Under the pieces are notes generated by a model. It did no database searches. It saw nothing but the letters and a program-made list of their open reading frames with translations, and had not been told where the DNA came from. Of a stretch of DNA of 64,000 nt, positions 52,678 through 61,810 are shown one piece after another (positions within the stretch are counted from its first letter, which is position 1; every line of letters begins with the position of its first letter). The position numbers and the translations under genes were made by a program. Origin of the DNA: Dorea_A sp016295505 (lineage in GTDB: Bacteria; Bacillota; Clostridia; Lachnospirales; Lachnospiraceae); NCBI RefSeq assembly GCF_039832105.1, contig NZ_JBDOHS010000006.1:121834-185833 (forward strand), read 5' to 3'.

Positions 52678-55548
52678 CTATTCCTGCTTTTGAAGCATGG
52701 AAGCAATGTATTTTCCGGTATAGGAAACCGGACTCTGAGCTACTTCTTCCGGCGTTCCCTGGGCAATGACAGTGCCGCCCTTATCTCCACCTTCCGGACC
52801 GATATCAATAATATAATCTGCCGTTTTGATCACGTCCAGATTGTGTTCGATCACAATGACTGTATTGCCGTCTTCTGACAGGCGATGGAGAATCTCCGTC
52901 AGCTTATGCACATCGGCAAAATGAAGTCCGGTCGTCGGTTCATCCAGAATATAGATCGTCTTTCCCGTACTCCTTTTACTCAGTTCCGCTGCCAGCTTGA
53001 TTCGCTGCGCCTCCCCTCCGGACAATGTGGTAGATGGCTGTCCCAGCCGGATATATGACAATCCCACATCATATAACGTCTCCATCTTTCTTCGGATACT
53101 CGGCACATGTTCAAAGAAATGCAATGCCTCTTCCACCGTCATATTCAGTACATCATAGATGCTCTTTCCTTTATATTTTACTTCCAGCGTCTCTCTGTTA
53201 TAACGCTTTCCTTTACATACCTCGCATGGCACATACACATCCGGGAGAAAATGCATCTCGATCTTCAGGATTCCATCTCCGCTGCAGGCTTCACATCGTC
53301 CGCCTTTTACATTAAAACTGAACCTTCCTTTTTTGTAGCCACGTGCCTTTGCATCCGGCGTTGCCGCAAACAAGTCACGAATCAGATCAAAGACTCCGGT
53401 ATAAGTCGCAGGATTGGATCTCGGCGTTCTTCCGATCGGAGACTGGTCGATATTGATTACCTTATCCAGCTGATCAATTCCACGTATCTCTTTGTGTTTT
53501 CCCGGAATACACCTCGCACGGTTCAGATCTCTGGCCAGTCTTTTATACAACACCTCATTGACCAGGGAGCTCTTTCCGGAACCGGATACTCCTGTCACGC
53601 AGGTCATAACTCCAAGCGGAAACTTCACATCTATGTTTTTCAGATTATTTTCCCTTGCTCCGATCACTTTCAGCCATCCGGTCGGCTTTTTGCGCTCATC
53701 CGGAACCGGAATTCGGATTCTTCCGCTCAGATATGCTCCGGTTATGGAATTTTCATTCGCCATAATATCTTCTGCCGTACCCGTCGCAATCACTTCTCCG
53801 CCATGTTCACCCGCTCCCGGTCCGATATCCACAATATAATCAGCAGCCAGCATGGTGTCCTCATCATGTTCCACAACAATGACTGAATTACCGAGGTCCC
53901 TCAGGTGTTTTAAAGTACCCAGAAGCTTATCATTATCTCTCTGATGAAGACCGATACTCGGCTCATCCAGAATATATGCAACCCCTACCAGTCCGGAACC
54001 GATCTGTGTCGCAAGACGAATTCTCTGTGCCTCTCCACCTGACAGGCTCCCCGTCGCACGTCCGAGTGTCAGATAATTCAGACCCACATCCATCAGAAAC
54101 TGGATTCGGGAATTGATTTCCTTCAGAATCTGTCCGCCTATCATCATCTGATGTTTATTCAGCTTTAATTTATCCAGGAATCTCTGCAGACGTTCGATCG
54201 ACATGTCTGTCAGCTCTGCGATATTTTTTCCGCCAACGGTAACCGCAAGCGCTGCCGGTTTCAATCGCTGCCCTCCACATGCATGACATGGTGTGATCTG
54301 CATAAACTCTTCATATTCGGCTTTGACCACCTCGGAAGAAGTTTCTCTGTAACGGCGTTCCACATTTCTGATCAGGCCCTCAAACGCGACATCATACACA
54401 CCTTCACCGCGCTGCCCCTTATAATGCACCTTTACTTCTTTTCCGTTCGTGCCATGCATCAGGACATCATGAATCTTCTTCGGATATTTTCCAAACGGTG
54501 TATCCAGAGAGAACTGATACTCTTGACTGAGAGCGTCCAGAATCGCATATGTGAAGCTCTTCTTATCCGTACAGGACTGCCATCCCATGACCGCGATTGC
54601 CCCTTCACTGATGCTTAAGCTTTTATCCGGTATCATCAGGTCTTCGTCAAATTCCATCTTATATCCAAGACCAAAGCATTCCGGACAGGCACCAAAGGGA
54701 TTGTTGAACGAAAAGCTCCTCGGTTCGATCTCTTCAATACTGATGCCACAATCCGGACAGGAAAAGCTCTGACTGAAATGAATGGATTCTCCACCGATCA
54801 CATCGACGATCATCAGTCCCTCTGCAAGAGCCAGTACATTTTCAATAGAATCTGTCAGCCGCTGCTCAATCCCTTCCTTTACCACAAGACGGTCTACAAT
54901 AATCTCGATGTTATGCTTGATATTTTTATCCAGACTGATCTCTTCTGACAATTCATACAGATTTCCATCGATACGTACGCGGACATACCCACTTTTTTTC
55001 GCTCCCTCCAAAAGCTTCGCATGCGTTCCTTTTCTTCCCCGTACAACCGGAGCCAGAAGCTGGATCTTTGTCCTCTCCGGAAGCTCCATGATCTGATCCA
55101 CCATCTGATCAACTGTCTGTTTTTTGATCTCTTTTCCACATTTCGGACAATGCGGAATACCGACTCTGGCAAACAACAGTCGGAAATAATCATAGATTTC
55201 CGTCACGGTTCCGACGGTAGATCTCGGATTCCGGTTTGTGGATTTCTGATCAATGGAAATTGCCGGAGATAATCCTTCGATACTTTCCACATCCGGTTTT
55301 TCCATCTGTCCAAGAAACTGCCGTGCATAAGAAGACAGTGATTCCATATATCTTCTCTGCCCCTCCGCATAGATGGTATCAAATGCAAGAGATGACTTTC
55401 CGGAACCACTGAGTCCGGTGAGTACCACCAGCGAATCTCTTGGGATGTCCAGATCTATATTCTTCAGATTATGCTCATTGGCACCTCTGATCTTAATAAA
55501 CTGTTTACTGTTTTTCTGTTCTTCCATATGTCTGTATGTTCCTCTCAT
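52678..55548 (-). CDS. uvrA: UvrABC excinuclease subunit A
   Basis: A 956-residue damage-recognition ATPase of nucleotide excision repair. It has two ABC ATPase modules: Walker A GLSGSGKSSLA near the N-terminus and GVSGSGKSSLV near 650, with SLSGGEAQRI and TLSGGEAQRI signatures and CxxC zinc modules (CPKCGK, CPDC...CPEC, CEAC...CEVC). The start at 55548 overlaps the uvrB stop (ATGA), which favours coupling; an in-frame ATG at 55527 is possible with AGAGGA upstream. It follows uvrB in one operon. Confidence 0.97.
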   Translation of the reverse strand: MRGTYRHMEEQKNSKQFIKIRGANEHNLKNIDLDIPRDSLVVLTGLSGSGKSSLAFDTIYAEGQRRYMESLSSYARQFLGQMEKPDVESIEGLSPAISIDQKSTNRNPRSTVGTVTEIYDYFRLLFARVGIPHCPKCGKEIKKQTVDQMVDQIMELPERTKIQLLAPVVRGRKGTHAKLLEGAKKSGYVRVRIDGNLYELSEEISLDKNIKHNIEIIVDRLVVKEGIEQRLTDSIENVLALAEGLMIVDVIGGESIHFSQSFSCPDCGISIEEIEPRSFSFNNPFGACPECFGLGYKMEFDEDLMIPDKSLSISEGAIAVMGWQSCTDKKSFTYAILDALSQEYQFSLDTPFGKYPKKIHDVLMHGTNGKEVKVHYKGQRGEGVYDVAFEGLIRNVERRYRETSSEVVKAEYEEFMQITPCHACGGQRLKPAALAVTVGGKNIAELTDMSIERLQRFLDKLKLNKHQMMIGGQILKEINSRIQFLMDVGLNYLTLGRATGSLSGGEAQRIRLATQIGSGLVGVAYILDEPSIGLHQRDNDKLLGTLKHLRDLGNSVIVVEHDEDTMLAADYIVDIGPGAGEHGGEVIATGTAEDIMANENSITGAYLSGRIRIPVPDERKKPTGWLKVIGARENNLKNIDVKFPLGVMTCVTGVSGSGKSSLVNEVLYKRLARDLNRARCIPGKHKEIRGIDQLDKVINIDQSPIGRTPRSNPATYTGVFDLIRDLFAATPDAKARGYKKGRFSFNVKGGRCEACSGDGILKIEMHFLPDVYVPCEVCKGKRYNRETLEVKYKGKSIYDVLNMTVEEALHFFEHVPSIRRKMETLYDVGLSYIRLGQPSTTLSGGEAQRIKLAAELSKRSTGKTIYILDEPTTGLHFADVHKLTEILHRLSEDGNTVIVIEHNLDVIKTADYIIDIGPEGGDKGGTVIAQGTPEEVAQSPVSYTGKYIASMLQKQE

Positions 55549-57518
55549 TTTAATCTTTTCAACTCGATCAGCTTGTCTCTTAACTCTGCAGCAGCCTCGA
55601 AATTCAACTCCGCAGCAGCCTTCTTCATCTGTTTTTCCAGTTCTCTGATCAGTTTCTCCAGTTCTTTTTCGCTCATGGATTCCGGATCCTTTTCCAGGCG
55701 CATCTCTTCTGCCGCCACTTTTTTAGATACAGCAATCAGATCACGTACACCCTTCTGAATCGTCTGCGGTGTAATTCCATGTTTTTCATTATACGCCATC
55801 TGCACTTTTCTTCGCCGTTCGGTCTCATCAATTGCAATCCGCATGGAGTCAGTAATCTTATCTGCATACATGATCACATGACCTTCCGAATTACGCGCAG
55901 CACGTCCGATCGTCTGGATCAGTGACGTTTCTGAACGTAAGAAACCTTCCTTATCCGCATCCAGGATCGCAACCAGCGTAATCTCCGGAATATCAAGCCC
56001 CTCCCTCAGCAGATTGATTCCAACCAGAACATCGAATACATCCAGACGCATATCCCGTACAATCTCGGTCCGTTCCAGAGTATCAATATCCGAATGCAGA
56101 TACCGCACACGAATTCCAAGTTCCCTCATGTAATCAGTCAGATCCTCTGCCATACGCTTGGTAAGGGTCGTGATCAGTATCTTATTCTTCTTCGCAATCT
56201 CTTTATTCACCTCGCCCACCAGATCATCAATCTGACCTTCTACCGGACGCACTTCCACCTCCGGATCCAGAAGACCCGTAGGACGAATCACCTGTTCTGC
56301 ACGAAGCAGCTCATGCTGCTCTTCATATGGTCCCGGAGTCGCAGATACAAACATCACCTGATCGATCTTACTCTCAAATTCCTCAAAACTGAGCGGACGG
56401 TTATCAAGCGCCGACGGCAGGCGGAATCCATACTCCACCAACGTCTTCTTCCTGGATTGATCCCCGTGATACATTCCGCCAATCTGTGGCACCGTCTTAT
56501 GTGACTCATCAATCATCATAATAAAATCATCCGGGAAATAATCAATCAGTGTGTGCGGCGGCTGTCCCTGTGCGAGACCGGTAAGGTGTCTGGAATAATT
56601 CTCAATTCCGGAACAGAATCCCGTTTCCCGGAGCATCTCAATGTCAAAATTTGTTCGCTCCGAGATTCTCTGTGCTTCCAGAAGTTTTCCTTCATTTTTA
56701 AAAAAACGGATCTGCTCTTCCAGTTCAACTTCGATTTCACGGATTGCACGCTCCATATTCTCTTTCGACACTACATAATGAGATGCCGGGAATATTGCAA
56801 TATGACTCAGTTCATTCTTTACTTCTCCCGTCAGTACATCCACTTCTGTTATTCTGTCTACTTCATCGCCGAAAAATTCCACCCGGATCGCATATTCTTC
56901 AGAACCTGCCGGAAAGATCTCCAGCACATCTCCATGTACCCGAAATGTACCACGTTTAAAATCCATCTCATTACGGTCATACTGAATGTCAATGAGCTTA
57001 CGGATCACATCGTCTCTGTCTTTCTCCATCCCGGGGCGCAGAGAGATGACCATCTCCTGATAATCAATCGGCGAACCCAGACCATAGATGCAGGACACAC
57101 TGGCAACAATGATCACATCCCGCCGCTCAGATAATGCAGCCGTAGCAGAATGGCGCAGCTTGTCAATCTCATCATTGATGGATGAATCCTTGGCGATGTA
57201 GGTGTCAGAAGAAGGGACATAAGCCTCCGGCTGGTAGTAATCATAATAGGACACAAAATACTCCACTGCGTTCTCAGGGAACATTTCCTTGAATTCTCCA
57301 TAAAGCTGAGCAGCTAATGTTTTATTATGGGCAATGACCAGCGTCGGCTTCTGCAGCTGCTGAATCACATTTGCCATGGTAAATGTCTTACCGGAACCCG
57401 TAACCCCTAGTAAAGTCTGGCATTGATTGCCTTCTTTAAATCCTTTGACCAGTTCCGCAATTGCCTGTGGCTGATCTCCTGTGGGCTGATATGGGGCATG
57501 TAATCTAAACTCTGGCAT
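55545..57518 (-). CDS. uvrB: UvrABC excinuclease subunit B
   Basis: A 657-residue helicase-like subunit that verifies DNA damage and loads UvrC. Motifs are LLGVTGSGKTFTMAN (Walker A), the beta-hairpin YYDYYQPEAYVPSSDTYI, MMIDESHKTVPQ, INLLREGLDIPE, QTIGRAARN, and a C-terminal UVR coiled-coil. AAGGAGG lies seven bases before the ATG. The upstream leader contains repeated complementary 12-base motifs, and a possible LexA box lies farther up. A degenerate fragment of this gene is found at about 59003-59140. Confidence 0.97.
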   Translation of the reverse strand: MPEFRLHAPYQPTGDQPQAIAELVKGFKEGNQCQTLLGVTGSGKTFTMANVIQQLQKPTLVIAHNKTLAAQLYGEFKEMFPENAVEYFVSYYDYYQPEAYVPSSDTYIAKDSSINDEIDKLRHSATAALSERRDVIIVASVSCIYGLGSPIDYQEMVISLRPGMEKDRDDVIRKLIDIQYDRNEMDFKRGTFRVHGDVLEIFPAGSEEYAIRVEFFGDEVDRITEVDVLTGEVKNELSHIAIFPASHYVVSKENMERAIREIEVELEEQIRFFKNEGKLLEAQRISERTNFDIEMLRETGFCSGIENYSRHLTGLAQGQPPHTLIDYFPDDFIMMIDESHKTVPQIGGMYHGDQSRKKTLVEYGFRLPSALDNRPLSFEEFESKIDQVMFVSATPGPYEEQHELLRAEQVIRPTGLLDPEVEVRPVEGQIDDLVGEVNKEIAKKNKILITTLTKRMAEDLTDYMRELGIRVRYLHSDIDTLERTEIVRDMRLDVFDVLVGINLLREGLDIPEITLVAILDADKEGFLRSETSLIQTIGRAARNSEGHVIMYADKITDSMRIAIDETERRRKVQMAYNEKHGITPQTIQKGVRDLIAVSKKVAAEEMRLEKDPESMSEKELEKLIRELEKQMKKAAAELNFEAAAELRDKLIELKRLK

Positions 57519-57568
57519 GGTAAAAACCTCCTTTTCACGAAGTCACTTCGACTACTATAAGCCATCAA

Positions 57569-57649
57569 ATTCGTGTAATTCTGAAAAAAATTCGTGTAAT
57601 TTTCATTTTTTTCGTTGGTCTATAGGCGAACTTTTTCAATTACACGAAT
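57569..57649 (-). promoter_or_regulatory. uvrB leader with alternative pairing motifs
   Basis: The 12-base motif ATTCGTGTAATT occurs twice in direct orientation (57569-57580 and 57590-57601, 21 bases apart), and its exact reverse complement lies at 57638-57649. In the uvrB mRNA leader either copy could pair with the complement, forming two mutually exclusive 12-bp stems. This could be an attenuator or protein-binding operator. The sequence facts are certain; the function is open. Confidence 0.6.
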
Positions 57650-57751
57650 GGAAGTCACAAATTCACTTTTTCAAAACGCCGCAACACCAGAAAATACAAG
57701 GCATCACGGTATGTAACGAAGGTCACAGATTTCCGCGACCGTTCTTTGTAC

Positions 57752-57760
57752 AGTATAGCA
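57752..57760 (-). promoter_or_regulatory. Extended -10 promoter of uvrBA
   Basis: On the minus strand TGC precedes TATACT (57752-57757), an extended -10 motif. A TGTACT lies 16 bases upstream as a weak -35. This would give a leader of roughly 230 bases before uvrB. Confidence 0.55.
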
Positions 57761-57776
57761 TCAGAATAAAAAAAAG

Positions 57777-57805
57777 TACAGAGCAAAATGAACATTTGTT
57801 CTGTA
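57777..57805 (-). promoter_or_regulatory. LexA-like box within a terminator-like hairpin
   Basis: GAACATTTGTTC at 57790-57801 fits GAAC-N4-GTTC, the LexA operator core of Firmicutes. The same bases are part of an imperfect hairpin (57777-57787 with 57795-57805), followed on the minus strand by ACTTTTTTT, as in a terminator for the upstream YitT gene. It lies about 30 bases upstream of the proposed uvrB -10. Both readings may be true. Confidence 0.5.
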
Positions 57806-57868
57806 TCCTTTCTCTTTTTATTTTATTATGCCATATCTTCTCCAGACGATCCTCAATAATTTCAAATC

Positions 57869-58027
57869 TTATTGAATAATCCAATTATAGTCTTTGCGTC
57901 AATCCAGAATGTAATCTACATACACTGTATCATCTTTTATCTGGTAAAGGACAAGATACCATTTTTCCACAAACATTTTATGATATCTGTTGGGTGGTAT
58001 ATACTTTTGTATCAGCCCTGCTATCAT
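57869..58027 (-). pseudogene. RelE/ParE-type toxin remnant
   Basis: Reading from ATG at 58027, the frame encodes MIAGLIQKYIPPNRYHKMFV, then EKWYLVLYQIKDDTVYVDYI and LD, then a TGA (57899-57901), then RKDYNWIIQ and TAA. RelE/YoeB-type toxins commonly end in a VDYILDCRQDY-like motif, so the TGA replaces a Cys codon. Only the C-terminal half remains, and no antitoxin gene is next to it. It directly follows the YitT gene stop codon. Confidence 0.65.
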
Positions 58028-58036
58028 ATTATCATA

Positions 58037-58912
58037 TCACAATCTTCTTACTCTCCCCCTGCTGTTCCAAATTCCCATAATCTCGCTGACAGACGTAACG
58101 GTAACGAACGCATTCGGATCTACTTCCCGGATATAACTCAAGAGTTTCCCATATTCATTCTTTGCCAGAATTGTGACAATCTCAGGTCTTTCTTTTCGCT
58201 CATATCCCCCGGCTGCTTTATATAATGTCAGTCCCCGGTTGATATCCTGCATGATAAACCGTTCAATCTCTTCATGATAATCCGAGAGAATACATACTCT
58301 CTTTTTTCTTGAGAAACCACTGATAAACTCGTCCACAACCACTCCATTCAAATAGGTGCCCAGGATACCAACGATCAAGGTCCTGGTATCATATACCAGA
58401 ATCGAACTGACAACTGTTAGCAATCCAAAAAAAGTAACACCCTTTCCCAGATCAACATGGAAATACTTATTCATAATCTTTGCAGGAATATCCAGCCCAC
58501 CAGAAGAAGCATTCGCATTAAACAGTATGGTCTGTCCCACGCTGACAATCAGAATACAGCAGAGCAGATCCAGCCATGTATCTTGTGTCAGAGATGTCAG
58601 ATTCGGGAATATTCCTTCCAGAATGTAGATGAACACCGGACTGATAACAGCTGCATACACCGTCTTCGCTCCAAAATCTTTTCCAATAAATATAAATCCC
58701 AATATCAGAAAAAAGATATTCAAAATCAGATTCATGACCGACATACGGATAGGAATAAAATGTATCAAAACCAAAGCAAGTCCTGACACGCTCCCCATAA
58801 CCAGATTTCCCGGAACCATAAACATACTCACTGCGACTGCCACCAAAAATGACCCTACTGTGATAATCCCGTATTCCTTTACAACCTCTTTTTTACTATT
58901 TGTATCCCCCAT
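58037..58912 (-). CDS. YitT family membrane protein (DUF161/DUF2179)
   Basis: A protein of about 291 residues with about five membrane segments (to about 200) and a C-terminal cytoplasmic DUF2179 domain (about 205-290, including GYERKERPEIVTILAKNEYG). The family motif NANASSGGLDIPAKI is present. Function is not established; YitT proteins are sometimes suggested to be transporters. ATG at 58912 is preferred over a TTG at 58978 because the TTG lies in the remnant sequence. It is one of three YitT copies in this area. Confidence 0.85.
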   Translation of the reverse strand: MGDTNSKKEVVKEYGIITVGSFLVAVAVSMFMVPGNLVMGSVSGLALVLIHFIPIRMSVMNLILNIFFLILGFIFIGKDFGAKTVYAAVISPVFIYILEGIFPNLTSLTQDTWLDLLCCILIVSVGQTILFNANASSGGLDIPAKIMNKYFHVDLGKGVTFFGLLTVVSSILVYDTRTLIVGILGTYLNGVVVDEFISGFSRKKRVCILSDYHEEIERFIMQDINRGLTLYKAAGGYERKERPEIVTILAKNEYGKLLSYIREVDPNAFVTVTSVSEIMGIWNSRGRVRRL

Positions 58913-59002
58913 TACATTCCATCCCTTTCCTTCAGTATCAACCCTTTTTTCTTGTATTTCTGTTAAGCCCCTTATCAAATCATTTAAAAATGCCTAATAT
59001 CC

Positions 59003-59140
59003 GCAATGCACACTCTACCACATTCTCCGTAAAGAACTCCTTAATTTGCCATGATAACAGTCTTACCCGCCCCCGTAACTCATAAGAATATCTGGCATTG
59101 ATTGCCTTCTTTGAACCTGTCACTAACTTCTCAATCTATG
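59003..59140 (-). pseudogene. Degenerate uvrB fragment
   Basis: 22 bases at 59091-59112 are identical to uvrB at 57416-57437, and flanking sequence keeps the Walker A region (ACGGGGGCGGGTAAGACTG versus uvrB's ACGGGTTCCGGTAAGACAT) and MAN before a stop. After a deletion and frame change the frame reads EFFTENVVECAL, similar to uvrB GEFKEMFPENAVEYF. It lies upstream of the YitT gene and on the same strand as uvrB. It cannot encode a functional protein. Confidence 0.8.
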
Positions 59141-59179
59141 CTCTGTATTTTCTGTTGCCATTATATCAGAAGATAAAAT

Positions 59180-59217
59180 AAAAGTACAGAACATCCGAAT
59201 GTTTGTTCTGTACTTTT
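59180..59217 (-). terminator. Terminator of the second YitT gene
   Basis: A perfect 14-bp stem (59180-59193 with 59204-59217) with a 10-base loop is followed on the minus strand by TATTTTATC. It lies about 60 bases after the stop of the YitT gene at 59278. The loop region also holds GAATGTTTGTTC, one base off a LexA core, and the element resembles the one at 57777-57805. Confidence 0.8.
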
Positions 59218-59277
59218 ATCATACTCAAAACCGCTCCGGTTCATTTTCATACAACTCTTCTGCGAGATACTTTACAT

Positions 59278-60138
59278 TTATATTTTCCCCCGGAATCCTT
59301 TTCCAATTATTTCACTGCTGTTTGTAATCATCATGAACGACTGGTCATCAATCCTTCTCACAAAATCCCTGAGCTTAATAGCCTGATTTCGATTTACTAC
59401 AGTCAAGATTACCGTCTTATCTTTGTGACTGTAAGATCCTTCTGCATGATACACTGTCGCACTGTGATTCAGCTTCTCGTGAATATAGTCACAGATTGGC
59501 TCCGGGTTTGTAGATATTATTGTAAAATATTTGCACAGGTTCATACTTTCTATTACCGTATCTATAAAGCATGTCTTTGCCAGAAAACCAGCAAGTGAAA
59601 AAAGACCTATTGAAACTCCATAGATAAAGAAGGAAGCAATTACAACACAGCAATCAGTAATCATAAGCGCTTTCCCAATAGACACATTCGTATATTTTTT
59701 CAGAACTAATGCTATAATATCTGTACCTCCGCTTGACGCATTCAGATTAAAAACCAGGGCAGAGCACACAGTTGCGAGTATAAAGGAAAACAGCAGCTCC
59801 AGCACAGGCTGGTTCGTTAAGGGTTCTTTGACAGGAAATATGTACTGAACCATCTCGATTCCAAAACTATAAAGTAATATGACATATACAGACTTTATTC
59901 CAAATCCTTTTCCCAATACAAGGAACCCCATAATCAACAATATAATATTCATCACAAAGGAATACGTACTCGCTGTACCACCAAACAGACCACTAAATAG
60001 TACCGCAATACCTGTCACACCTCCAAAACTAAAATAATTTGGAAACTTAAAAAAATAATCGGAAATAACATATCCGATTGCTGCTAATGTTAAAAGTCCA
60101 TATTCCTTTATTATTCCGCCTTTATCTTGTCCTTTCAT
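59278..60138 (-). CDS. YitT family membrane protein, second copy
   Basis: A protein of about 286 residues with five to six membrane segments and a C-terminal DUF2179 domain (about 205-286, with GSYSHKDKTVILTVVNRNQ). It has the family motif NLNASSGGTDIIALV. ATG at 60138 has AGGAGG about eleven bases upstream; an earlier in-frame start at 60174 is less likely. It is more divergent from the other two YitT copies than they are from each other. It follows an M18 aminopeptidase gene on the same strand, with a hairpin between. Confidence 0.85.
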   Translation of the reverse strand: MKGQDKGGIIKEYGLLTLAAIGYVISDYFFKFPNYFSFGGVTGIAVLFSGLFGGTASTYSFVMNIILLIMGFLVLGKGFGIKSVYVILLYSFGIEMVQYIFPVKEPLTNQPVLELLFSFILATVCSALVFNLNASSGGTDIIALVLKKYTNVSIGKALMITDCCVVIASFFIYGVSIGLFSLAGFLAKTCFIDTVIESMNLCKYFTIISTNPEPICDYIHEKLNHSATVYHAEGSYSHKDKTVILTVVNRNQAIKLRDFVRRIDDQSFMMITNSSEIIGKGFRGKI

Positions 60139-60205
60139 AACATTTTTATCCTCCTGTCTGTTTCTCACATCCATTATAAATCATTGCCTGTATTCTAAAG
60201 AATGA

Positions 60206-60236
60206 CTCCTCAGGCAATACTACCTTGCCTGAGGAG
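60206..60236. terminator. Hairpin after the M18 aminopeptidase gene
   Basis: A perfect 12-bp stem (60206-60217 with 60225-60236) with a 7-base loop lies about 45 bases beyond the M18 stop codon. The minus-strand side continues into CATTCTTTAG, a weak T-tract, so termination may be partial. Confidence 0.65.
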
Positions 60237-60280
60237 CTTTCAATTAGGGGTATGGAAACTCAAAAAAAAGTAATTTCTCT

Positions 60281-61669
60281 TTATCTCATATCTTTTAAAA
60301 ATGCCTTGTATCCACGATATACTTCATATATATCAGATTTACTTGTTACCTCATTCGGTGCGTGCATGGATAACACTGCCACACCACTGTCAATAACATT
60401 CATGCCATAATTCGCCATTATATAAGCTATTGTTCCACCGCCGCCAAGGTCTACTCTTCCCATCTCGGCAGTTTGAAATCCGATTCCGTTATTATCAAAC
60501 ACATTACGTACTTTTGCGATATACTCAGCATTCGCATCACTTGTATTGACCTTTCCTCTGCTGCCTGTATATTTATTAAGCACAAGTCCTCTTCCAAAAT
60601 ATGCTGTATTTTTCTTTTCAAATGCTGAAGCATATAATGGATCATATGCCGCACTTACATCTGAAGATAACATATAGGAATTACGTAATGTACGTCTGAC
60701 TTTCAATGTGTCTCCGTCTTCTGTAAGAGCCATGATTTCGGCAACAACATCTTCAAAAAATCTGGAATGCATACCTGTTGCACCTACACTGCCGATTTCT
60801 TCTTTGTCAACAAGAATACAACACGCGGTGCGCTCTAAATCCTGAGCCTCAAGCATTGCAAAAAGTGACGTAAATGCACAGACTCTGTCATCCTGACCAT
60901 ATCCCATGATCATACTTCTATCCAGTCCGCACTCTCTTGATTTTCCAGCAGGAACAACTTCAAGTTCTGCTGACAGAAAATCTTCTTCATCCATATCATA
61001 ATTTTCTTTCAGGAAATGAAGAATGGAATTTTTTACCAGTTCTTTTTCTTCTTCACCGGCACAAAGTGGCTTTGTCCCAGCAAGAACATCCAGCCCTTCT
61101 CCCTCAATTACAACGCTTGCTTTTTTCTCAATCTGTTCCTGTGAAAGATGTATCAGTAAATCTGAAATCACAAGTACCGGATCATCATCCTTTTCACCAA
61201 TTACAATCTGTTTTGCTGTTCCATCCTTTTTCACAACAGTTCCGTGAATTGCTAGAGGGATTGTTACCCACTGATATTTTTTTATTCCTCCATAATAATG
61301 AGTATCCAGATACGCCATATCACTATCTTCATACAGAGGATTCTGCTTAATATCCATCCTTGGGGAATCTACATGTGCCCCAAGAATATTCATTCCTCTC
61401 TCCAGTGACTCCGTACCAATCTGAAATAATGCCAATGCCTTTCCCATACACTCCGCATAAACTTTATCGCCTGCTGAAAGCTTTTTCCCCTCTTTCATGC
61501 ATGTATCCAGATTCATATATCCTTTTTCCACCGCCATCTGAATTGCCAGGTTTACACATTCACGCTCAGTTTTTGCCGCATCAAGGCATTCTCTGTATCT
61601 GACACATAGAGATTCAAGCTCGGAATTCTGCTCCGTGGTATACTGCTTCCACATATTTTTCCTCTCCAT
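60281..61669 (-). CDS. M18 family zinc aminopeptidase
   Basis: A 462-residue M18 metallopeptidase that removes N-terminal, often acidic, residues from peptides in the cytoplasm. Metal-binding and catalytic residues are seen in LGAHVDSPR, CCILVDKEEIGSVGATG, and the C-terminal SMHAPNE. The tetrahedral-enzyme length is typical. AGAGGAG lies nine bases before ATG 61669. It is one of two M18 genes here, the other being truncated, and belongs to the other M18 subgroup, so the pair is an old divergence rather than a fresh copy. Confidence 0.93.
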   Translation of the reverse strand: MERKNMWKQYTTEQNSELESLCVRYRECLDAAKTERECVNLAIQMAVEKGYMNLDTCMKEGKKLSAGDKVYAECMGKALALFQIGTESLERGMNILGAHVDSPRMDIKQNPLYEDSDMAYLDTHYYGGIKKYQWVTIPLAIHGTVVKKDGTAKQIVIGEKDDDPVLVISDLLIHLSQEQIEKKASVVIEGEGLDVLAGTKPLCAGEEEKELVKNSILHFLKENYDMDEEDFLSAELEVVPAGKSRECGLDRSMIMGYGQDDRVCAFTSLFAMLEAQDLERTACCILVDKEEIGSVGATGMHSRFFEDVVAEIMALTEDGDTLKVRRTLRNSYMLSSDVSAAYDPLYASAFEKKNTAYFGRGLVLNKYTGSRGKVNTSDANAEYIAKVRNVFDNNGIGFQTAEMGRVDLGGGGTIAYIMANYGMNVIDSGVAVLSMHAPNEVTSKSDIYEVYRGYKAFLKDMR

Positions 61670-61810
61670 TGCATTTCACTCCTCTTTTGTTATTCATTTT
61701 CTATTACAATTTTATCTCTCGTTGTTCTTAATATCCAACAAGAAAGGCGAATATCTCATAAGGAAAACTTATACGCCTCTTCATGGTCAAATCGGATTCC
61801 TATTCCGCTC

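Noticed and set aside
57872..58225. Plus-strand open frame covering the YitT end and the toxin remnant
   Set aside because: The minus strand explains this sequence better, with the YitT C-terminus and RelE-like motif; the plus frame has no family resemblance.
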